From: Salegentibacter sediminis
GTDB taxonomy: Bacteria; Bacteroidota; Bacteroidia; Flavobacteriales; Flavobacteriaceae
DNA: 64,000 bases
Assembly (NCBI RefSeq): GCF_002078605.1
Contig: NZ_MSJR01000011.1
Coordinates: forward strand, 27,387-91,386
Reading direction: 5' to 3'
The position numbers were made by a program, and so were the translations under genes. The notes beneath the pieces were generated by a model that worked only from the letters and a program-made list of their open reading frames with translations, did not search any database and was not told the DNA's origin. Below are positions 17,671 to 25,940 of the stretch, piece after piece; position 1 is the first letter of the stretch; each line of letters begins with the position of its first letter.

Positions 17671-18480
17671 TTAAGTCAGGTTCAAAATACCTGATGTAAA
17701 TATGACTGCATTACTTCTAATTAGTACTGAATTTTCTAGTAATTCAACATCCATACTTCCTGTGCGTTTTGAGCATTGAAAAGCTTTCATCTTTGTTTTT
17801 TTTAGTTTGTCGGACCAATATTTTGCCAAGAAACTTTGAACTCCACCTGTTACAGGGTCTTCATCTGCTCCAGACCAGGGGAAGAAATATCGATATTCAT
17901 AGTCAAAGTCTTCACGTACAGACTTTGCCGTTACAAGCACTCCGCTTAGAGATGTTTTAGTATTACGCAAGACGGAAAAGTTCGGCTGTAGGTTTTCGAG
18001 TTCCCTGCTGCTTTCTATTTCCAGCAATAGCATATTGTGAAATGTATTATATCCGGAATTGTAGATTTCATTTAATCCAAGAGCTTTTCTTATTTCATTA
18101 TTATACTCAGTAGGCTCTATTTGGTGTAAAGGAAATTTCATTTCAATTTTTCCATTGGTCTGACTTATTTCCAGGGTGTCTCCAAAATGGGTTTGGAAAA
18201 TGATTCTGGACAGTTCTTTAAACTCTGTAAAAATTGCTTTGGAGGAAGCCAAAGTAGCGTGTCCGCATAATGGAATTTCTTTTACTGGTGAAAAGTAGCG
18301 AATGGAAAAGGAAGCTGTGTTTTGCTTTATAACAAAAGCCGTTTCCGAAAACCCAAATTCCCTGGCTATATTGAGCATTGTTGTTTCATCCAGTTCATTT
18401 TCAAGTAAACAAACAGCTGCTTGATTTCCCTTGAAAAGCTCAGTTGTAAATGCGTCAATTATATAAGTCTTTATGTTCAT
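17671..18480 (-). CDS. PhzF-family epimerase/isomerase
   Basis: About 269 residues in the diaminopimelate-epimerase-like double fold. N-terminal IDAFTTELFKGNQAAVCLL, FSETAFVI with the catalytic Glu, the CGHATLASS motif and the GADEDPVTGGVQSFLAKYW motif are family hallmarks. The ATG at 18480 directly follows the stop of the RidA gene (TAAAATG). An upstream ATG at 18498 would overlap that gene and adds only a lysine-rich stub. PhzF-like proteins of unknown substrate are common; pairing with RidA suggests amino-acid or imine metabolism. Confidence 0.88.
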   Translation of the reverse strand: MNIKTYIIDAFTTELFKGNQAAVCLLENELDETTMLNIAREFGFSETAFVIKQNTASFSIRYFSPVKEIPLCGHATLASSKAIFTEFKELSRIIFQTHFGDTLEISQTNGKIEMKFPLHQIEPTEYNNEIRKALGLNEIYNSGYNTFHNMLLLEIESSRELENLQPNFSVLRNTKTSLSGVLVTAKSVREDFDYEYRYFFPWSGADEDPVTGGVQSFLAKYWSDKLKKTKMKAFQCSKRTGSMDVELLENSVLIRSNAVIFTSGILNLT

Positions 18481-18481
18481 T

Positions 18482-18949
18482 TTAATCTTCAATTTCAACG
18501 ATTAATTCAACTTCTACGGCAAAATTCAGAGGCAAGGTATGCATACTTACTGCACTTCTTGCGTGTCGACCTTTTTCACCAAAAACAGAAAACATTAAAT
18601 CGCTATATCCATTAATCACCTTCGCCTGGTCAACGAAATCACTGGTGCAATTTACCATACCGAAAGCTTTCACGATCCGTTTTACTTTACTCAAGTCTCT
18701 CAATTCGTCTTTTAAAACTGCAATATGATCAATTGCCACTAATCGAGCAGCTTCATTTCCTTGTTCAACAGTCAAGTCTTTTCCTACTTTTCCTGTCACA
18801 TAGGTTTTATCTTTTTTAATTGGTCCTTTACCTGAAAGGAATAATAAATTTCCTGTTCGTACGCAGTTTACATAGCTTGCAATGGGTTGTGAAACTTCAT
18901 TTAAGGTAATTGAAAGGTCCTTTAGATTTTGTTCAGGGGTTTTATCCAT
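18482..18949 (-). CDS. RidA/YjgF/TdcF-family protein
   Basis: 155 residues of YjgF-like fold (LLFLSGKGPIKKDKTYVTGKVG, VEQGNEAARLVAIDHIAVLK, then the RSAVSMHTLPLNFAVEVEL strand holding the substrate-binding Arg and a terminal Glu). Longer than canonical RidA (about 128) and of the subfamily with an N-terminal extension. Canonical members hydrolyse reactive enamine/imine intermediates. Cotranscribed with the PhzF gene (immediately adjoining). Confidence 0.9.
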   Translation of the reverse strand: MDKTPEQNLKDLSITLNEVSQPIASYVNCVRTGNLLFLSGKGPIKKDKTYVTGKVGKDLTVEQGNEAARLVAIDHIAVLKDELRDLSKVKRIVKAFGMVNCTSDFVDQAKVINGYSDLMFSVFGEKGRHARSAVSMHTLPLNFAVEVELIVEIED

Positions 18950-19325
18950 TTTATATAATTTTTGTTCGTGATGGTAATTCTTGTTGTGTTTTTTTCGATT
19001 CCGAGGATGTGCCCTCCAAAATACAGAATTAACACAATTTATCCCCCGTATAGAGGTAAGTTTTTATAAGGTAGGGTTATAGTTGTATTTTAAAGGAAGC
19101 TTATTTTTTTTTTCTAAATTCAGACGGACGGCGGTGCGAAGCGAGAGAACCGTTTTGCCGGATTGGTTAGTTGGTAGTCTTTAGCCGGTAGCTTTTTTTG
19201 GTTGCGAATATGAAGCGGATTTAGTCTACAGTCTAATTGGTAAGTTTGGATCAAAGCATTGGCAATGATTTTAATTTACTCAATTTTATTATCTTTAAAA
19301 AGAATATTAAAAACCAATTACTACT
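18950..19325. other. Spacer with a hairpin repeat; 5' flank of yegP
   Basis: No gene. Contains hairpin repeat copy 3. From 19162 to the yegP start the sequence (TTGGTTAGTTGGTAGTCTTT...) is a diverged copy of 34989-35157, which precedes a yegP stub. A TTATCTTTA box about 30-40 bp before the yegP ATG may be its promoter. Confidence 0.7.
19122..19161. repeat. GC-rich hairpin repeat, copy 3 (degenerate)
   Basis: AGACGGACGGCGGTGCGAAG then CGAGAGAACCGTTTTGCCGG. Three arm changes weaken the stem relative to the other copies; the loop is conserved. Confidence 0.75.
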
Positions 19326-19652
19326 ATGGGTAAATTTGAGATTAAAAAAGACAAAGCGGGGGAATTCCGTTTTAACCTAAAGGCCGGAAATGGCCAGGTT
19401 ATTTTAAGCAGTGAAGGCTACAAAGCAAAACCTTCGTGTATGAATGGGATAGAATCTGTTCGTACCAATTCCCAGTCTGATGATCGCTTTGAACGCAAAG
19501 AAACATCCACAGGTCATAAATTTAACCTGAAGTCGACCAATGGCCAGGTAATAGGCACCAGCGAGGTGTATACTAGCGTATCTGCTATGGAAAACGGAAT
19601 CGCATCGGTAAAAAAGAATGCTCCCGATGCCACAATAGATGATAATTCTTAA
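19326..19652 (+). CDS. YegP-type DUF1508 protein, two tandem domains
   Basis: 108 residues made of two DUF1508 repeats: residues 1-50 (FEIKKDKAGEFRFNLKAGNG, ILSSEGY) and 52-102 (RKETSTGHKFNLKSTNGQ, IGTSEVY). Each repeat has the FxF/NLK-xNGQ-ILxSE-Y pattern. Short soluble family found across bacteria; E. coli YegP is stress-related, but its function is not established. It has its own terminator. A stub of a second copy lies at 35158. Confidence 0.92.
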   Translation: MGKFEIKKDKAGEFRFNLKAGNGQVILSSEGYKAKPSCMNGIESVRTNSQSDDRFERKETSTGHKFNLKSTNGQVIGTSEVYTSVSAMENGIASVKKNAPDATIDDNS

Positions 19653-19676
19653 GTTTTAATTTAGGGGTTGATGATA

Positions 19677-19719
19677 AGTAGTGCTGCTTAATTATATACT
19701 GGTAGCACTACTTTTTTTA
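19677..19719 (+). terminator. Rho-independent terminator of yegP
   Basis: Arms AGTAGTGCT (19677-19685) and AGCACTACT (19704-19712) followed by TTTTTTTATT. Confidence 0.85.
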
Positions 19720-19727
19720 TTCAAATA

Positions 19728-19757
19728 AAAAGGTCGGGATTGCTCCAGACCTTTTTT
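19728..19757. terminator. Second terminator-like hairpin, retained in the duplicated copy
   Basis: AAAAAGGTC / GACCTTTTTT around GGGATTGCTCCA. The right half (GGGATTGCTCCAGACCTTTT) recurs at 34902-34921 before hairpin repeat copy 5. Confidence 0.65.
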
Positions 19758-19823
19758 CATGCAACTTGTTTCAAATATTTTAGGCGGACGACGGTGCGAA
19801 GCGAGAGAGCCGTCTCGCCGGGA
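19733..19823. repeat. Left direct repeat bracketing the fructan locus (includes hairpin repeat copy 4)
   Basis: About 90 bp (GGGATTGCTCCAGACC... through hairpin repeat 19782-19822) nearly identical to 34899-34989; only a handful of substitutions. The 15-kb fructan locus lies exactly between the two copies. Confidence 0.85.
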
Positions 19824-20014
19824 ATGTGGTTTTAATTTAAATTATTTGATAAATTAAATGGGGGAGATTGTTTTTTATTTTTCGCATTGAAATCAGCGTA
19901 TTTGAGAGGGATGTATTTTAATTGTTATAAAAAAATTAAATTCAATACCTTTCAATTCTATCTTACGGCTTTTCGTGGGAGCTGGTTTTTGATTTAATTT
20001 TATATCCGTTTAAT

Positions 20015-22738
20015 ATGAAGTATGTTTTTAAGGTTGTTTTAATAGCCTTGTTTTTCCTTTCAATTTCCTGTACCGATAATAAAAGCCAAAATCAGAAATA
20101 TTCCATAGGCTTTTCCCAGGCCATGACTACCGATAATTGGCGGAAACAAATGAATAGATCCATGCAGGTGGAAGCCTCAATGCATCCTGAGATTGAACTT
20201 GAAATAAGCGATGCCGGAAACAATGTTGAGAAGCAAATTGAACAAATTGAAAAATTCATAGAAGCCGGGGTAGATATCCTTATTGTTTCTCCCATCCAGT
20301 CCGTACCAATAACTCCGGTAATTGATAAGGCCATGGTTGCCGGGATTCCCACTATAATTATAGACCGAAAGATTGAAGGCAGTAATTATACGGCCTATCT
20401 AGGTGCCGATAATTTTGAAATTGGTTCAAATGCAGCCCGGTATATCCTATCTGGCGAGGAAAGCGGTGCTGAAATTTTTGAGCTTACCGGTGCCGAAGGG
20501 TCATCTCCGGCTCATGAGAGGAGTAAGGGTTTTAGAGATATTATAAACGCCACCAAAGATTTTAAAATTACCCATAGGATTAAGGGCGATTGGGAAAAAT
20601 CTTCTATTACCAGTGCTTTAGCTGCACTTTTTGAAGATGAAGTAATTCCCGATTTTATCTTTGCTCATAATGATCGAATGGCCTTGGGGGCCTGGGAGGT
20701 AGCGCGGGACTACTCCCTTGAGGACCAAATAAAAATTATAGGGGTGGATGGTCTTTTTGGACCAAGTGGAGGAATTCAATTAGTGAAGGAGGGAATTTTG
20801 GATGCCACAATACTTTATCCCACGGGGGGTGCAGAAGCTATAAAACTAGCGCAACAAATTTTAGACGGGGACAGCGTTGGCAAAAATAATATTTTGCGAA
20901 CTGTGGTTATCGATTCAGTGAATGTTGGGATAATGCAGAATCAATTTGATAAAATTAACCAACAACAGAACGATATTGCGCGCCAACAATACACCATTAA
21001 AGAGCAAATTGCTACCTATAATTCCCAGAACAATCTTGTGAAAATTATGATGGGTCTGGCGGCTATTCTCTTTTTCCTAATGCTTTGGAGTATTTACCTT
21101 CTATATAAAAACAAGAAAAGCAAGAAAAGGCTGGAGTTGAACAACCAGAAAATTATAGTGCAGAGAAACCAAATCGAAGATTTTGCTCAGAAACTAAAAG
21201 AATCTAACGAAAGTAAGATCAATTTTTTTACCGCACTTTCCCATGAATTCAAAACACCGCTTACTTTAATTACCAGTTCTATAGAGAATATCGCGAAAAA
21301 TTCTTCCGGGAGTCTGAAAGCTTTTGATTATGAAACCAAGTTAATAATCAATAATTCCAAACGTTTATTAAGATTGATAAATGAATTGCTGGATTTTAGG
21401 AAACTGGAAGGTGATTCATTCAGATTAAAACCGGTAAGAACAAATCTCCACGATTTCATTGAAAGTATTTATTCCGATTTCAAAAGTGAAGCGCTAAGAA
21501 AATCTATTACACTTGAACTTACATCCAATGTTAAAGATCCTGTTGCTTATATAGACAGGGATATGATGGATAAGGTTTTTTTTAATCTTCTCTCGAATGC
21601 ATTTAGATTTACCCCCAAAAACGGGAATATTTCTATTAAGCTTTCTGAAACTGAAAAGCTTTTTGAGATCACTATTAAAGATTCAGGACTGGGGATTCCT
21701 AAGGAGGAATATCATCGCATCTTTGATCCTTTTACCCAAGCTACCAATAATGGAAAAGTTAGTTCGGGACTGGGCCTTTATATCACTAAGCAGTTTGTTG
21801 AATTACATAAGGGACAGATTAGTGTGACTTCCCGTCAAGGTGCTGAATTTAAGGTGTCACTGCAGAAAGGTAAAGATCACCTTACAGATTATGAGGTGTC
21901 TGAAAAGGAATTATCCTTAAAAACAGGCCAGGGGGATTCGATCCTTAATGAGGAAATTGAAAATCTTGAATTCCCTATACCGGTAGAAGATGAGAACAAG
22001 GAGTGTCTTTTGATTATTGAAGATAATTCTGATCTTTCCCAACTTTTATATAAAAAATTTCATCCTTTTTTCAGGGTATATTTATCGGACGGTACCGACG
22101 GAATAGAAAAGGCCCTGGAAATAATTCCCGATGTGATAATCTGTGATCTGAATTTACCTGAAAAATCCGGTTTTGAAATATGTCACGAACTTAAAAACGA
22201 TTTACGAACTTCCCATATTCCCACGCTCATTTTAACAGCGCTTAGTGACGAAGAATCCCGTTTAAAAGCCCTGAAAGCGGGTGCCGATATGTATATTACC
22301 AAACCTTTTAATTTTGAAGTTCTTGAGCAATCAATTATTTCAGTGTTATATAACAGAGAAAAATTACGGTATTACTACACCAATAAAATCGATGAGGTTA
22401 AGGATGAAGAATTCAACACCTCTGAACAGAATTTTCTCAAAGATTTAAATTCATTAATTGAAAAAAATATTGCCCAACCCAATTTTAGCGTTGAAGACCT
22501 CGCCCAGCAACTTCACATTTCCAGGGTTCAGCTTTACCGAAAAGTAAAGGCCATATTAGGAATAAGCATTAGTGAATATATAAATTCCCAAAAACTGGCT
22601 AAAGCTAAAAATTTGCTTCAGGATTCTAGTCTGAATATTTCTGAAATTGCTTATCAATTAGGTTATTCTTCTCCCGGATATTTCTCCACTTCTTTCAAGA
22701 ATAAATACGGAGTTTCTCCAAAACAATATAGAAGTTAA
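20015..22738 (+). CDS. Hybrid two-component sensor-regulator with sugar-binding periplasmic domain
   Basis: 907 residues, one-protein signalling chain. N-terminal signal/lipobox-like segment; periplasmic LacI-type sugar-binding domain (about 28-315, GFSQAMTTDNWRKQM, DRMALGAWEVARDY); TM helix 343-363; HisKA with His410 in ALSHEFKTPLTLI; HATPase (N box NLLSNAFRFTP, GLGLYITK); receiver with Asp711 in VIICDLNLPEKSG; AraC-type HTH at the end. This layout matches BT1754 of Bacteroides thetaiotaomicron, which binds fructose and controls the levan locus. It is adjacent to, and reads into, the fructan genes, so it is very likely their regulator. Confidence 0.93.
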   Translation: MKYVFKVVLIALFFLSISCTDNKSQNQKYSIGFSQAMTTDNWRKQMNRSMQVEASMHPEIELEISDAGNNVEKQIEQIEKFIEAGVDILIVSPIQSVPITPVIDKAMVAGIPTIIIDRKIEGSNYTAYLGADNFEIGSNAARYILSGEESGAEIFELTGAEGSSPAHERSKGFRDIINATKDFKITHRIKGDWEKSSITSALAALFEDEVIPDFIFAHNDRMALGAWEVARDYSLEDQIKIIGVDGLFGPSGGIQLVKEGILDATILYPTGGAEAIKLAQQILDGDSVGKNNILRTVVIDSVNVGIMQNQFDKINQQQNDIARQQYTIKEQIATYNSQNNLVKIMMGLAAILFFLMLWSIYLLYKNKKSKKRLELNNQKIIVQRNQIEDFAQKLKESNESKINFFTALSHEFKTPLTLITSSIENIAKNSSGSLKAFDYETKLIINNSKRLLRLINELLDFRKLEGDSFRLKPVRTNLHDFIESIYSDFKSEALRKSITLELTSNVKDPVAYIDRDMMDKVFFNLLSNAFRFTPKNGNISIKLSETEKLFEITIKDSGLGIPKEEYHRIFDPFTQATNNGKVSSGLGLYITKQFVELHKGQISVTSRQGAEFKVSLQKGKDHLTDYEVSEKELSLKTGQGDSILNEEIENLEFPIPVEDENKECLLIIEDNSDLSQLLYKKFHPFFRVYLSDGTDGIEKALEIIPDVIICDLNLPEKSGFEICHELKNDLRTSHIPTLILTALSDEESRLKALKAGADMYITKPFNFEVLEQSIISVLYNREKLRYYYTNKIDEVKDEEFNTSEQNFLKDLNSLIEKNIAQPNFSVEDLAQQLHISRVQLYRKVKAILGISISEYINSQKLAKAKNLLQDSSLNISEIAYQLGYSSPGYFSTSFKNKYGVSPKQYRS

Positions 22739-22979
22739 GAAAATGTTACTTTTTACCTTTTAATTCTATTGATATAAGGTAACAAAAATGGAAAGTGTGT
22801 ATCAAATTTATAACTATAACGTTATCGTTAATTTTTAATCTAAGATATAAACAGCTTTAATCCAGTTAGTTATAAGCTTATTTGCTCTTCCTTAACGATT
22901 TTATAACTTTTTGATTAGATCTTAGAATTTCCCGGGTCATTTTAAATATACTTTAGTAATCACGATAATAAATTGAGAT
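22739..22979 (+). promoter_or_regulatory. Promoter region of the fructan operon
   Basis: 241 bp between the sensor-regulator and the importer gene. It holds a palindrome ATAACGTTAT (about 22816-22825) followed by ATCGTTAA, and the inverted match TTAACGAT about 65 bp further on. These are plausible binding sites for the AraC-type output domain; assignment is inference. Confidence 0.4.
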
Positions 22980-24326
22980 ATGAACAAGATATTTGCCTGG
23001 TCGATAAGTGCAGCTTTAGCCGGTTTTTTATTCGGATTTGATACCGTGGTGATTTCCGGGGCCGATAAACAACTTCAGGCACTTTGGGGGACCTCCGATG
23101 CCTTCCACGGTTCGGTAGTAATGGCTATGGCCTTATGGGGAACAGTAGTAGGAGCAATTTTTGGCGGGATTCCCACCAATAAATTCGGAAGGAAAAATAC
23201 TCTTTTAATAATAGGAGTGCTTTATTTTATTTCGGCACTTGGATCGGCGCTTGCTAATGATCCTATCACTTTTGCTGCTTTACGGTTTATTGGTGGTTTA
23301 GGGGTTGGGGCTTCTACTATTGCGGCTCCCACTTATATTTCTGAAATAGCACCCGCAAAACACCGAGGCAGGCTGGTTTCTATGTACCAGTTCAATATTG
23401 TTTTAGGGATTTTAATCGCTTTTCTTTCTAACTATTTACTAAGAAATACCGGGGAGGAACCCTGGCGATGGATGGTTGGAATTGAAGCAGTTCCTGCTTT
23501 TATTTACTTCCTTTTTGTGCTTTTTATTCCCAAAAGCCCAAGGTGGCTTATCTCCAGATCAAGAAATTCCGAAGCAGCTGATATTTTGCAGTCGATAAAC
23601 CCCGATACAGACCTGGAGACGAAAATGCAGGAAATAAAACAGCAGTCAGAGACTAAAGTTTCGGGAGAGAACATTTTTATGAAAAAATATCGGTTTCCGC
23701 TCATTTTGGCATTCTTGGTGGCTTTTTTCAACCAGCTTTCCGGGATAAATGCTTTCCTTTATTATGCACCCAGAATTTTCGAAGAAGCCGGCCTTGGTGC
23801 AAGTACAGCTTTATTAAGCAGTATTGGAATAGGGGTGGTGAACCTGCTGTTTACATTATTAGGAGTTTTTTTAATAGACAAGCTTGGGAGAAAGCAATTA
23901 ATGTTTTTAGGTTCGATAGGTTATATTATTTCTCTCTCACTGGTGGCAGCCGCATTTTTCCTTAATTGGGGTGGACTTTGGGTGCCTATATTCCTCTTCC
24001 TGTTTATTGCGGCACACGCCATTGGCCAGGGAGCAGTGATTTGGGTTTTTATTTCAGAAATTTTTCCGAATCATTTACGGGCATCGGGACAAGCTTTCGG
24101 CTCTTCAACACATTGGGTGCTGGCGGCCATAATTCCTTCGCTTATACCGTTCCTGTTTTCCACTATTGGAGCGGGTTACGTATTTGCATTTTTCGCCTTT
24201 ATGATGGTGCTACAGCTTCTCTTTGTGATCTTTATGATGCCGGAAACCAAAGGTAAATCTCTGGAAGAATTAAGCGAAGAACTGGCATTAAAAGATAACG
24301 GGGAACTTTCATATAAAAATCAATAA
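22980..24326 (+). CDS. MFS sugar porter, probable fructose importer
   Basis: 448 residues, 12 TM helices, sugar-porter signatures: GFDTVVISG in TM1, NKFGRKNTLLIIG, RFIGGLGVGASTIAAPTYISEIAPAKHRGRL-type motif, QLSGINAFLYYAPRIF in TM7 and PETKGKSLEEL after TM12. First gene of the operon that includes two GH32 enzymes and a fructokinase; same position and family as BT1758 of the B. thetaiotaomicron levan locus. It would carry fructose released in the periplasm into the cytoplasm. Gap to the next gene 14 bp. Confidence 0.92.
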   Translation: MNKIFAWSISAALAGFLFGFDTVVISGADKQLQALWGTSDAFHGSVVMAMALWGTVVGAIFGGIPTNKFGRKNTLLIIGVLYFISALGSALANDPITFAALRFIGGLGVGASTIAAPTYISEIAPAKHRGRLVSMYQFNIVLGILIAFLSNYLLRNTGEEPWRWMVGIEAVPAFIYFLFVLFIPKSPRWLISRSRNSEAADILQSINPDTDLETKMQEIKQQSETKVSGENIFMKKYRFPLILAFLVAFFNQLSGINAFLYYAPRIFEEAGLGASTALLSSIGIGVVNLLFTLLGVFLIDKLGRKQLMFLGSIGYIISLSLVAAAFFLNWGGLWVPIFLFLFIAAHAIGQGAVIWVFISEIFPNHLRASGQAFGSSTHWVLAAIIPSLIPFLFSTIGAGYVFAFFAFMMVLQLLFVIFMMPETKGKSLEELSEELALKDNGELSYKNQ

Positions 24327-24340
24327 TCAAAGCAGAAATC

Positions 24341-25930
24341 ATGAAATATATTTATCAAAGCTTACTTTTCTTTTTCCTGGGAGGCATGCTCTTCACGTCT
24401 TGCAAAAATCGCGAGACCGGGAAGTCTCCCTCAGAAAATGATACAGTAGTACAGGCCGACGAAGATTTTCGTCCCGATTTCCATTTCACACCAAAATCTG
24501 GATGGATGAATGATCCTAACGGGATGTTTTACCTCGACGGGACTTATCATCTCTTTTTTCAGCATAATCCCGATGATAATGTTTGGGGGCCTATGCACTG
24601 GGGTCATGCCACCAGTACCGATATGATAAACTGGGAAGAGCAGCCTATTGCCCTGGAACCCGATGAAAACGGAACTATTTTTTCGGGTAGTGCGGTTGTA
24701 GACCACGATAATACTTCCGGTCTGGGAGACGGGGAAACCCCGCCGGTTATTGCGATTTTCACCTATCACAATGCTGAAAGAGAGCAGGAGGGAGAAGATG
24801 ATTTTCAAACCCAGGGAATCGGCTATAGCCTGGACGCTGGTGAAACCTGGACCAAATATGAAGATAATCCTGTTCTGGGTAATCCTGGAATCAGGGATTT
24901 CAGGGATCCTAAGGTGATTTGGTATGAAGAAGAAAATAAATGGATTATGTCCCTGGCAGTTCAGGATCGAATCAGTTTTTTTTCATCTCCTAACCTTCTA
25001 GATTGGGAACACGAAAGCGATTTCGGACAGGACCTGGGAGGCCACGGCGGAGTTTGGGAGTGCCCAGATCTTTTCAAAATGGAAGTAGATAACACCGATG
25101 AAGAAAAATGGGTGCTTTTGGTAAGCATTAATCCCGGTGGACCAAACGGCGGCTCTGCCACGCAGTATTTTGTTGGAGATTTTGATGGTTCCACTTTTAC
25201 TCCCGATGAATCTATTGCCAACATGGGAGAAGAGCACAACTATTGGTTAGACTTCGGAAAAGATAATTATGCCGGGGTAACCTGGTCAAATATTCCGGAA
25301 GAGGATGGTCGCCACCTTTTTATCGGCTGGATGTCTAACTGGCAATACGCCAATGAAGTTCCTACCGAAACCTGGAGGAGTGCCATGACCCTTCCACGGG
25401 ATCTTAAGCTTACACAACAGGAGAATACATACCGAATTGTTTCAACGCCGGTACGTGAACTTGAAAAATATAGTACTGAAGGAATTTCAGAAAGTTCGGT
25501 AGAGATTAAGGACAGCACCAGCCTGGCTACGTCAGCAGATCTGGATTTAAGCCAAGCTGAAATACTTTTTGAAATCCCAGAATTGCAGGAGAAGAAATAC
25601 ACATTCTCTCTTAGCAATGAAAAAGGTGATGTTTTGAAGTTTGGTTACGACCACGGGAAGGAAGAATTCTTTATCGATAGAAGTAATTCCGGATTAGTGG
25701 ATTTCAACGAAAATTTTGCCAATAAGATTTCTACTGCTCCAAGATTTTCGGATGCCGAAAATCTCGAAGTTCGGGCAATAATAGACAATATGTCTATTGA
25801 ACTTTTCTTTGATGGTGGTCACACGGTTATGACCGAAATCTTTTTTCCGCAGCAGGCCTTTAATAACTTTTCTGCTGAAGGCGATAATAAATTTACCCTT
25901 GAAAACCTTCAGATAAATCAAATAAATTAA
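24341..25930 (+). CDS. GH32 fructan hydrolase, lipoprotein (first of two)
   Basis: 529 residues, lipobox GGMLFTSC, so membrane-anchored. Five-bladed propeller with GH32 motifs: WMNDPNGM with the nucleophile Asp, FSGSAVVD, RDFRDPKVIW (stabilising Asp), VWECPDLF with the acid/base Glu. C-terminal beta-sandwich (about 400-525) ends the protein as usual for the family. Cleaves beta-fructosyl bonds in levan, inulin or sucrose; exo or endo action cannot be told from sequence. Ten bp before susC. Confidence 0.94.
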   Translation: MKYIYQSLLFFFLGGMLFTSCKNRETGKSPSENDTVVQADEDFRPDFHFTPKSGWMNDPNGMFYLDGTYHLFFQHNPDDNVWGPMHWGHATSTDMINWEEQPIALEPDENGTIFSGSAVVDHDNTSGLGDGETPPVIAIFTYHNAEREQEGEDDFQTQGIGYSLDAGETWTKYEDNPVLGNPGIRDFRDPKVIWYEEENKWIMSLAVQDRISFFSSPNLLDWEHESDFGQDLGGHGGVWECPDLFKMEVDNTDEEKWVLLVSINPGGPNGGSATQYFVGDFDGSTFTPDESIANMGEEHNYWLDFGKDNYAGVTWSNIPEEDGRHLFIGWMSNWQYANEVPTETWRSAMTLPRDLKLTQQENTYRIVSTPVRELEKYSTEGISESSVEIKDSTSLATSADLDLSQAEILFEIPELQEKKYTFSLSNEKGDVLKFGYDHGKEEFFIDRSNSGLVDFNENFANKISTAPRFSDAENLEVRAIIDNMSIELFFDGGHTVMTEIFFPQQAFNNFSAEGDNKFTLENLQINQIN

Positions 25931-25940
25931 ATCCTAACAC

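Noticed and set aside
16110..18949. Operon of APC permease, PhzF and RidA as one pathway
   Set aside because: Gene spacing is interrupted by a truncated DoxX gene and no shared substrate is evident; only PhzF and RidA are clearly linked.
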